DNA from: CAZYPH01 sp964649095
GTDB taxonomy: Bacteria > Bdellovibrionota > UBA1018 > UBA923
NCBI GenBank assembly: GCA_964649095.1
Contig: CAZYPH010000061.1
Span: forward strand, 1-13,365
DNA length: 13,365 nucleotides
Reading direction: 5' to 3'
The first letter of the stretch is position 1, and every line of letters begins with the position of its first letter. The notes below the pieces were generated by a model. The model was not told the DNA's origin. It did not search any database and was given only the letters and a program-made list of their open reading frames with translations. The position numbers and the translations under genes were made by a program. Below, piece by piece: positions 1 through 7,600 of the stretch.

Positions 1-462
1 ATTGGGCTGGCTTACACGGCAAAACCCTTAAACGCCGCTTTTGAAAAACATCTCAGAAATATTTTCATTACAGCATCAATATCGAAACGCGCGCGCCTAC
101 GGCGCAGTAAAATAATCGAACTACTATCGGGTTACCTAGCCAACAATATTGCGGCGATTCTTGGCACCGTACCCTCTACGGTATTGGTGTTTCATCAGAT
201 CAACTTTAACGGCCTGATATTCAACTGGTTTGCGATTCCAATAGTCAGCGTCGTGGTGATGCCGCTGGGGCTATTACATATGGCACTTTGCGTGCCGCTG
301 AACATCGTCTATGAGCACCTCACTACCGAGATCGATCTGATAAAACTCTCAGCCGCTACCGGCATCCGACTTGCGGCCTGGGCCTGTTACTGGCTGACAC
401 AATTTATCGAAATTGGGTTGGAATGGTTACCAAATCTCAAAATTACGTTTGGTGCCAAATAG
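1..462 (+). CDS. comEC: ComEC/Rec2-type competence channel, C-terminal fragment (5' truncated by window)
   Basis: The frame is open from the first base to TAG at 460-462 (153 residues), so the gene starts outside the window. The residues match the end of the ComEC 'Competence' membrane domain: a polar stretch, then 'ILGTVPSTVLVFHQINFNG', then the hallmark 'NWFAIPIVSVVVMPLGLL' segment (codons near 220-280). Two further hydrophobic helices follow. ComEC forms the inner-membrane channel that brings single-stranded DNA into the cytoplasm during transformation. Most family members continue with more helices and a metallo-beta-lactamase-like domain. This one stops right after the competence domain. 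I read all three frames of 463-550 and found stops in each, so no simple frameshift restores the missing part. It may be a naturally short version, or a gene cut short by the material that follows. The family call is fairly firm; functional status is unknown. Confidence 0.8.
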   Translation: MGLAYTAKPLNAAFEKHLRNIFITASISKRARLRRSKIIELLSGYLANNIAAILGTVPSTVLVFHQINFNGLIFNWFAIPIVSVVVMPLGLLHMALCVPLNIVYEHLTTEIDLIKLSAATGIRLAAWACYWLTQFIEIGLEWLPNLKITFGAK

Positions 463-513
463 AATCACAGTTTCTATTTGGCCGGCCAAACGGAATCTTA
501 GTTTCTGTTTGGC
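454..513. repeat. Two tandem covarying hairpins straddling and following the comEC stop
   Basis: Hairpin 1: GCCAAATAGAA (454-464) pairs perfectly with TTCTATTTGGC (472-482) around a 7-nt loop TCACAGT. Hairpin 2: GCCAAACGGAA (485-495) pairs with TTCTGTTTGGC (503-513) around TCTTAGT, with one G-T wobble (492/506). The copies lie 31 bp apart. They differ by a compensatory change (T-A pair 460/476 becomes C-G pair 491/507) and by a pair that becomes a wobble. GGCCGGCC joins them. The conserved stem suggests selection for structure. Neither hairpin is followed directly by a T-run, so neither looks like a classic intrinsic terminator. A REP-like dispersed element or an RNA-stabilising 3' structure are alternatives. 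Confidence 0.75.
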
Positions 514-561
514 ATATAGATAAATTGCTATTTTATTGAAAATTGCTTAAAATTGATAAGA

Positions 562-1713
562 ATGAAATCAACCTATTTTGAACGTATTTTAGACCTCAAT
601 GCGACTCTGAAATCAAAGAGTGCATTTTTGTTCGGACCACGATCTACAGGAAAGTCGACCCTCATAAAACACCAACTCAAACCTGATTTTAGTTATGACC
701 TTTTAGATCCACAGGTTTGTATTCCCCTAATAAAGTCTCCAGGTATTCTGTTTCAGGAACTTGGCCACTTACAAAACCAATTGGTAGTTATTGATGAAAT
801 CCAAAAAATCCCAGCGTTGTTAGACGATGTCCATCGCCTTATTTTCCATTCCAAACACCGCTTTTTACTCACCGGCAGTAGCGCCCGAAAAATCAAACGG
901 AGCGGCGTAAACCTATTGGGTGGGCGTGCACGAGAGCTCTTCTTTTTCCCCCTAACATCGCATGAAATTCCCAAGTTCGATTTAATGCGACTACTTAATC
1001 ATGGTGGACTTCCTGATATCTATCTCTCAAATGAACCCAACGATGATCTCAGAGCCTACGTAAACCTGTATCTTAAAGAAGAGATTGCAGCCGAGGCCTT
1101 GACAAGAAACCTCGAAGCCTTTGCCCAATTTTTTGATGCTATTGCTCTCAACAACGGCGAGGAGCTGCATTTTCAAAACATTGCCAACGACACTATGATG
1201 TCGGCAAAAACAATTCAGAACTATATTCAAATTCTAGAAGACACCCTAGTGGGCTTTTCAGTGCCTGCTTTCAAAGCCAGCCGAAGAAGAAAGGCCATCG
1301 TACGATCTAAATTTTTTCTATTTGATCTCGGCGTAACCAATCACCTGGCGCATCGTGGAAGAATTGAAAAAGGCAGCGAACTATTTGGTAAAGCCTTCGA
1401 GCACTTTATTGCGTTAGAGCTACGCGCGGCATTACGTCTCCTAAAATGCGATCACGGACTGTCGTATTGGCGCACGAAGTCGGGTTTTGAGGTCGATTTT
1501 ATCTTAGGTAAAAAAATCGCCATTGAAGTAAAAACAACTGAAAATATTACGGACAAACACCTACGCGGTCTGCGCGCACTTAAAGAAGAAAATATGATTG
1601 AGCGCTATGTCGTCATCGCTTCGGTGCCGCGCAAACGCACAACCACCGATGGTATTGAAATACTGCCGTGGCAAAGTTTTTTAGAGCAACTTTGGTCCGG
1701 AAAATTATTTTAA
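562..1713 (+). CDS. AAA family ATPase with C-terminal DUF4143 (nuclease-like) domain
   Basis: This is a predicted cytoplasmic P-loop ATPase of the AAA_14/DUF4143 type, 383 residues from ATG at 562. A TTG at 553 would add three residues; neither start has a clear ribosome site and I prefer the ATG. Visible motifs: Walker A GPRSTGKS (about 25-32), Walker B LVVIDE (about 74-79), sensor-like FLLTGSSAR (about 101-109). A helical middle follows. The C-terminal DUF4143 region has 'EVDFIL' (about 310-315) and 'IEVK' (about 321-324), which resembles a PD-(D/E)XK core with the Asp and E-x-K retained. These proteins are common and often multicopy; their cellular role is poorly known. The gene looks AT-richer than its neighbours and sits beside a shortened comEC and paired hairpins, which hints at acquisition. 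The next gene begins 37 bp downstream on the same strand. Confidence 0.88.
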   Translation: MKSTYFERILDLNATLKSKSAFLFGPRSTGKSTLIKHQLKPDFSYDLLDPQVCIPLIKSPGILFQELGHLQNQLVVIDEIQKIPALLDDVHRLIFHSKHRFLLTGSSARKIKRSGVNLLGGRARELFFFPLTSHEIPKFDLMRLLNHGGLPDIYLSNEPNDDLRAYVNLYLKEEIAAEALTRNLEAFAQFFDAIALNNGEELHFQNIANDTMMSAKTIQNYIQILEDTLVGFSVPAFKASRRRKAIVRSKFFLFDLGVTNHLAHRGRIEKGSELFGKAFEHFIALELRAALRLLKCDHGLSYWRTKSGFEVDFILGKKIAIEVKTTENITDKHLRGLRALKEENMIERYVVIASVPRKRTTTDGIEILPWQSFLEQLWSGKLF

Positions 1714-1750
1714 CCCAAACCGAATCTAAACTGGGTAAAGTAGATGTCAC

Positions 1751-2473
1751 ATGACTCCCCCTAAACCACCGAACCCCAAAAAAATCGTCCTACCTACACA
1801 GACAAAACACCGCACGGTACAACTCCACTCCGCATCGGGCCAAGCCGCATCAAACAGCTATGGCATTCGCATCGTGCATGAAACCCCCACATGGCTCATC
1901 GTCTCAAAACCAGCATTGTTAGATTCACAAAATTCTAGGCCTGATCGGCCCTCGGTGGCGCAGTTTCTTGAAGAACGTTATGGGTATCGTGGGTTGGTGC
2001 ATCGATTAGACTTCGGTACGTCGGGTTTACTTCTCTGCGCCAAAACAAGCGCTGCCGCCCACGACTTCAGTGTGCTGTTACAAAACCACAAAATCGAACG
2101 CACGTATGTGGCTTTAATAATGGGCGTGCCCAATGCGTCGATCGTCGGGGCTCCTATTACTTTGCCTATTGACGACAAACCGGCCAGCACACGTTTTCAG
2201 ATTTTGCAAAAATTCGCCAACGCCACACTCGTGCGTGTAGATTTAGAGACGGGGCGCAAACACCAAATCCGTAGGCATTTTTCTGAAATCGGGCACCCGC
2301 TCTTGGGTGAGGTTTTATATAAAAAAAAGGGCAGCCAACTGATGTGGTACCGCCCGGCACTGCATGCAGAAAAACTACAATTTAATTACGAAGGTTCCCA
2401 AACTTTTAACGATCCGCTACCAGCCGATTTTCAGGAACTGCTAAAAAAACTCCCGCAGCCCCCGAAAACCTAA
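1751..2473 (+). CDS. RluA-family RNA pseudouridine synthase
   Basis: This 240-residue enzyme should isomerise uridine to pseudouridine in rRNA or tRNA in the cytoplasm. The catalytic motif HRLDFGTSG is at 84-92, with D87 the expected nucleophilic Asp. The downstream 'TGRKHQIRRHF...HPLLGEVLY' motif is the RNA-binding and active-site strand of the family; the RRH form recalls TruC-like members. The catalytic domain starts near residue 38 ('GIRIVHETPTWLIVSKP'). The first 37 residues are a polar, Pro/Lys-rich extension, with no S4 domain. The ATG at 1751 has no obvious Shine-Dalgarno sequence. It may be co-transcribed with the AAA gene 37 bp upstream, and it converges on the methyltransferase gene with a 4-bp gap. 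The exact target nucleotide cannot be read from sequence. Confidence 0.9.
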   Translation: MTPPKPPNPKKIVLPTQTKHRTVQLHSASGQAASNSYGIRIVHETPTWLIVSKPALLDSQNSRPDRPSVAQFLEERYGYRGLVHRLDFGTSGLLLCAKTSAAAHDFSVLLQNHKIERTYVALIMGVPNASIVGAPITLPIDDKPASTRFQILQKFANATLVRVDLETGRKHQIRRHFSEIGHPLLGEVLYKKKGSQLMWYRPALHAEKLQFNYEGSQTFNDPLPADFQELLKKLPQPPKT

Positions 2474-2477
2474 AAAC

Positions 2478-3497
2478 TCAACGATAGATAAAAACACTCT
2501 TCAATGGATAGACGACACGCTCACTACCAATACGCGACACAAACCCCGGACCGACTTTGCCGTATTCAAATACGGCGTTATTCCAAATAGGTTTTACCAA
2601 ACCTTCAATGCCGGTTTTAAACAACAACTCCGACCAAGCGGCGTCGTTGGTCGATACAAACAACACGCCGTTCGGCGTTAAGAGATCTAAGGCCTTTTGC
2701 ACTAACGGCAGCAGATCGTCACGTACCAGCCACTTGCGTTTGCCTCGCGCAAATGTTGGTGGATCAATCACAATCACGTCAAAACGCTGCGGACGACGTA
2801 GCAACTTCTCTACCGCACTACGTGCGTCTTCTAACAACACACGCACCTGATCAGGATAGTCTTTCGCATTCTCAAGCGACCATTCCAAATACCGCGCATT
2901 CAAATCGACATTGATGGCGTCTTTTAAACCTGCCGATAAAGCCGCAACCGTAAAAGCTCCTGTGTACGAAAATAAATTCAACGCAGCCCCTTTTAGGCCA
3001 CGCTCATGAATCAACATTTGTAGGCGCGTACGGTTACGCAGCTGATCGGTAAAAACACCAGGGTTCAAAACATTTTCGGTCTCAAGCTGCAGCGTCAACG
3101 AGGCCAACGCAGGTTCAAAATTCTTGGCAAGGGCTGTGTGTTTCTCCACCGTCCATAAAGTTTTCGGAATAACCGCGTGGGGTATTATCTTTCCATCTTC
3201 AAACACCACGGCGGGTAACGGGCGCGAATTCGTAATTAGCTTGTGGGCGCCCGCAACGACAGCAACGGGGGCCTTTGTAAATTTCGCCACCACGCGTTCG
3301 GCAATCAACAACCAATCCCGCAGCGTGGCGTGTTTGTAGGTCACAAATAAAAACGCCCGTCCGTCACGCAAACAATAAGCATCGACGTCATACTCGCGCG
3401 ACATGTAATCGCGACAGTTTTCAAAGCCTTCTAACTTCTTTGTAGGGGCCTTTTGTGCTGCTTTTTCTAAAATAGTCTCTAACTTAGGATTTGCCAT
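2478..3497 (-). CDS. Class I SAM-dependent rRNA methyltransferase, RlmI/RlmK-like
   Basis: This 339-residue cytoplasmic methyltransferase belongs to the Methyltrans_SAM family that holds RlmI and the RlmK half of RlmKL. Visible motifs: 'GVFTDQLRNR' (146-155), typical of the strand before the SAM domain; SAM-binding motif I 'LNLFSYTGAFT' (173-183); acidic motif II 'INVDLN' (195-200); and 'VIVIDPPTFARGKRKW' (241-256), whose DPPTF-x-x-x-K form resembles RlmK more than RlmI. An N-terminal region of about 130 residues precedes the catalytic fold. The substrate is probably 23S rRNA, but the position is inferred only from family likeness. The start ATG (3497) has a weak AGG about 7 nt upstream. It is convergent with the pseudouridine synthase and divergent from metF. 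Confidence 0.88.
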   Translation of the reverse strand: MANPKLETILEKAAQKAPTKKLEGFENCRDYMSREYDVDAYCLRDGRAFLFVTYKHATLRDWLLIAERVVAKFTKAPVAVVAGAHKLITNSRPLPAVVFEDGKIIPHAVIPKTLWTVEKHTALAKNFEPALASLTLQLETENVLNPGVFTDQLRNRTRLQMLIHERGLKGAALNLFSYTGAFTVAALSAGLKDAINVDLNARYLEWSLENAKDYPDQVRVLLEDARSAVEKLLRRPQRFDVIVIDPPTFARGKRKWLVRDDLLPLVQKALDLLTPNGVLFVSTNDAAWSELLFKTGIEGLVKPIWNNAVFEYGKVGPGFVSRIGSERVVYPLKSVFIYR

Positions 3498-3609
3498 AAC
3501 ATGCCTAGTCTAACTTAAGTCAGGGCTGGATTCACGAGTTATTCTTCGCTAGTACGCAATGTGATTTCGGAGAGGCCTTTTTAAGATACTTGGGTTAGCT
3601 TTTTATCCA

Positions 3610-4632
3610 ATGGCAAACCCACAACCAAACAAACCACAATCGATTCTGGAACTCTTACAAGAGCGCAAAAACAGTAACCCTTTTCGCCCGACGTTTTCAG
3701 CGGAAATCATCCCCCCCCGCAATGGGTCTGAACTTAAGGGAATTCATGAACAACTAACCACACTTACACAAGCGAAAATCGATTTCGTAAGCGTGACCAA
3801 GGGCGCTGGTGGCTCGCTACGGGGTGGTACACTACCTATAGCTCAATGGATCAAACAAGAATTCAACCTCACGGCCATCGCCCACTTTACCTGCCGGGAT
3901 TATTCGGTCGAAGAGATTGAAAACAACCTCATGGACCACCACTATTTTGGCATTGATAACATTCTCGCGTTAAGGGGCGACCCGCCGGACGGTCAGCCGG
4001 ATTATTTCACCACTCAGGCCGCCCCACAAACGACGCCACGGCACCAATTTGCGTACCAGCTGGTGGAACAGATTCAACGCATGAATTGCGGGAAATATTT
4101 GACACGAAAGGGTTTTGATCAACCCACACAAGAAAAGAAGGGGGCACCCACCAATTTCTGCATTGGCATCGCGGCGCACCCAGAGCATTTGCCATTAGAA
4201 CAATCTATCGAATATCTAAAACGTAAGGTCGATGCTGGTGGGCAATACGCTATTACTCAAATGATTTTTGATGCCGAAATTTATGCGCGTTTTTTAGAGG
4301 CGTGCGCCAAAGCACATATAGATATTCCTATATTACCGGGCTTTCGTATTCTCACAAGCCTTGCGATGTTAGAGCGTATGCAGAAAAAATTTCAAGTGCA
4401 CGTACCCACTTGGACGCGTGAGGCGTTTGCCCGCGAAGCGTTTGCCCGCGAGGCGTTTGCCCGCGAAGCGTTTGATAGAGACGCCTCAGTTACCGCCCAA
4501 TCCACGATCGGCCTCGACTGCGCCGAGACTCTTTCACGCCAACTACTGCGCTACGGAGCCCCGGGTTTGCATCTCTTTGTGATGAACGATGCCGTCAGTT
4601 CCAGTCGGTTGATCGAACGCCTTAGGTCTTAA
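3610..4632 (+). CDS. metF: 5,10-methylenetetrahydrofolate reductase (MetF) with internal pentapeptide repeat
   Basis: This FAD enzyme reduces 5,10-methylene-THF to 5-methyl-THF for methionine synthesis. The TIM-barrel markers are present: 'FSAEIIPPR' with E32 equivalent to the active-site Glu of E. coli MetF, 'LRGDPP' with D124 (flavin-proximal Asp), 'YAITQMIFD' with substrate-binding Q217, and 'ILPGFRILTS'. At 340 residues it is about 40 longer than E. coli MetF. Part of the excess is an inserted stretch after TKKG-A-P at about 170-182, and part is four REAFA-type repeats at residues 270-289. Those follow 'VHVPTW', which aligns with the E. coli 'VRIPAW' turn near the end of the barrel. No clear ribosome site precedes the ATG, and no MetJ box or SAM riboswitch was recognised upstream. 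The stop overlaps the tail of the convergent minus-strand gene by 4 bp. Confidence 0.93.
   Translation: MANPQPNKPQSILELLQERKNSNPFRPTFSAEIIPPRNGSELKGIHEQLTTLTQAKIDFVSVTKGAGGSLRGGTLPIAQWIKQEFNLTAIAHFTCRDYSVEEIENNLMDHHYFGIDNILALRGDPPDGQPDYFTTQAAPQTTPRHQFAYQLVEQIQRMNCGKYLTRKGFDQPTQEKKGAPTNFCIGIAAHPEHLPLEQSIEYLKRKVDAGGQYAITQMIFDAEIYARFLEACAKAHIDIPILPGFRILTSLAMLERMQKKFQVHVPTWTREAFAREAFAREAFAREAFDRDASVTAQSTIGLDCAETLSRQLLRYGAPGLHLFVMNDAVSSSRLIERLRS
4417..4476 (+). repeat. 15-bp tandem repeat, four units, in frame inside metF
   Basis: Four consecutive 15-bp units of the form CGY-GAR-GCG-TTT-GCC encode REAFA-REAFA-REAFA-REAFD. Units 1 and 3 use GAG and units 2 and 4 use GAA, so the array may have grown by duplication of a 30-bp pair. 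The partly decayed codons AGA-GAC-GCC that follow (R-D-A) may be a fifth, diverged unit. Copy-number change keeps the reading frame, so length variants should be tolerated if the loop is exposed. Confidence 0.95.
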
Positions 4633-7600
4633 CGCCCTCCACGCAAGCGGTTCATCACGCGCCCCACAAAACGACCGGCGCGGCGCATGAACGTTGGGTT
4701 GGCGTCTGCTGTAGGCGCCGCACTCAACGTATTAGCTGCCGGAGCGCTCTGATTCAAAACCCCAGGCAATTCCGTAACGTCAGGCACGCCTGTCAACCAG
4801 GCATTACAGCTGTTATAGGCTCTACCGCCTGAACTTGCTAAACGACGGGCTAGCCTTTGAGCCGCGCGGCTACGCGCCTCGTCCATAGCGCCCTCGGTCA
4901 ACTCGACCAAACGCCCGTCCACCAAACGATGCAACTCTTCACGCGTCAACGACATCGAAGGCGTCCGCTGTAGGGCATCGACCAGTTCCATATGCAGGTG
5001 CGCATTGGCCTCCAAAGCCCTTTCTGCGAGCAGCGCCGCAACGGTCATAATAGTTTCGACACTTTCCTCCAGTTGACGGTTCATTTCATCAGACAACTGC
5101 ATACCGGCCGACGTCGTTACCAAACCAAGTGGAGTCAACTCAGGAAAACTGCCATTTAACAGCATGGTCAAGGCCGTGCGGCGAGCACTAGCATAATCGG
5201 CGCTTGCACCGTCCATGGTCATGGGGTTGCCATCGTGGTCGCGCACATAGCGGCGCTCGGCCAAGTGACCGCCCAATGAAATTGCAATCTGCCAAATGCC
5301 CATCCAAGTTCCGCTGTACATCTCGCGACGTGGCGAGTGGCTGAGGTTCGGCTCCATCCAACCGCCCTGACCGCCACCGAAAGTGTTCATCTCTTCTACA
5401 GCACGTGATCCCAAACCAGCCATCGTGACGATGGCATGCCCGACTTCGTGGATACTCGTTTTACGTTCAGCGCGTGCGCGTGTATCGGGATGGTACTCGC
5501 TACGCAGCGGCGGCACGGTGGTAAGTATGATAGTCGGCTCTACCGTTGGGCCTGCGGGCTCCAAATCGCCCTGGGCATTGAGCCTGACAAGTGGGCGCGC
5601 AGCGTACACATCTAACGCCACCTGCCGCGTGCGAGCATCAAAGCGTAACTCAAAGTGTTTACCGCTATAGTGCGTATCGCTGTAACGCCCTAAAAGAGTT
5701 AACAATGGGTTGGTGATCTGATCGCGCACCAACAACTGTATCGCACGTCCTGAAGCGCCCGGCGTCTCGGCTACCAACTGGCGCCTTAGAGAAACGTCCA
5801 GGTTAAACGAAATATTACGACGTTCGAGGCTCTCCCCAATCTCTTGCAAAGCGCGCGTGCGAATGGTCGCGAGCTCGCGCAACGTGAGTGGCGCAAACAA
5901 TATGGGTGCACCCAAACGGTCACGTAACGCATTATTAGGAATAATATGCGCTAAAGCCGCCGCAAACCCCTCAGGGTGGCGCTGCGCAAGACGATAGTAC
6001 GCTTGAATCGCGCGGTTATTCATTGATTCCGGATCTTGACCCAGACTCGTCACAAATACGTTTCCGGTAAAAATGAAAATCGTACCCGCCGCCAAACGCA
6101 CCGTTGCACCCGGTGTTTTTTGGCTAGGAAAACGCCCTTCATCTAAGACCGTCATCAACATGTTATGGATCAAAGTCGCATGCCCCGAGCCCGCACCGGC
6201 CCGCGGCAACTCGTCACCCAGAATCACACCCCCCTCGGGGTGGTGGCTGTTGAATTCTTCTAAATCGGCTAACGCGCGCTCAAAGTCGGCATACGTAACA
6301 ACCTGGTTGAAATCGATACGATGCATCGCACTGGGCGAACCATACAACGCGATCGCCACTGCCTCGGCCGTAGCGGTTTTACCCGACCCTGAAAAACCAT
6401 CAAAATACACCACACCCGGACGACGCGACCTGGCCGGATTTTCCGCCGCAATCGCCAACTGCCCAATAATACGTTGTGTGACGCTATCACGCTCAGACTG
6501 ATGGCCCACGATACGTTCGCCCAAAACACGCGCCAAGTCCGTACGGGCACGCCTTAAAATCGGTCTTGGATCGGCCGGCATATGCACATCTAAAGGCCAC
6601 TCGGTTAAGGCCACTGTGGCATTTTGAACATCGGGCAACGTAGGCCGTTCGTGTAGTGAAGAATCATCTACAGCCCCCGAAGGCGCCACGGCTACAGGCG
6701 CAGCAGCAGCCGTTCTAGCCGCCAATACAGCGCCAGCGCGGCGACGTGAAACAATAAGCGCCGGCGCTTGATACCTACCGTCACCCGCACGGCCCTCAAT
6801 TACCAATTGAGCACCGGGTCGCAACCGTTGATTCGAATCATTCGCATCAAACAAGGCCTGAACCTTGCGCGCTAACCAATCCGACGCGATCCGTGCCCCA
6901 CGGGCCCCTTGTTGCGGAATATAATGCGCCTCAGCCAAGGCCGCTCTCGCTGACGGCGCAATTTCAACATCCACTAAATAGTTTTCTGCAATGCCTCGCA
7001 ACGCCGTTTCAAGGTTGGTGGCGACAATGGCTCCGAACAAAGAACGTGTCACCATATTGAATGGCATCAACATATCTACACGACCTAGAACGGTCTCTGT
7101 CCAGCCCAGACCGCGTAACGAGTTCCGTACAACGTCGCTGGTAAATCTTTGGTTTGCGGCATCAATAGCCTCATCAGAAAGCACAGCATTTCGACGCGCG
7201 CTACCCGCACGTTGCACACCGAAATTTTCCTGCCCTGCATTCACGTCAAAAACAATGGCAAATCGGTGGTCTAATTTTAAAGTTATTTGGCCCAGATTAT
7301 TGCCATCGTTGGTGGCCTCACGAAAGTTTTGTGGCCAACGCGAAAGATTGCTACCGTATTGTTTGGCTAGTGCTGCAACCAACGTGGCATTTAGACGCAC
7401 TTCGCCTTTATCTAATAGACTTAACAAACCTTCGATTACTTTGGGTGAGGCTTTGTCGGCTTCACCAAATACGATAGTACCGCCATCGGGATGGTTAAGA
7501 AGAAAACTCACCAAAGCACTAGGTTCTCCGGAACCCACATAGGGCGGCGAACCACCCTCGAGACGCTGAACAAACACACCCGGATCATTTTGACCCTCCA

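Noticed and set aside
463..561. Frameshifted continuation of comEC
   Set aside because: All three forward frames meet stops within this stretch, and no metallo-beta-lactamase motif is seen downstream.
4417..4476. Short regular repeats as a possible CRISPR remnant
   Set aside because: Units are directly adjacent without spacers and are in frame within metF.
6073..7542. Long plus-strand open frames (142 and 183 codons) opposite the AAA+/M41 gene
   Set aside because: They are antisense shadows of a well-supported coding region, with no family likeness and no ribosome sites.
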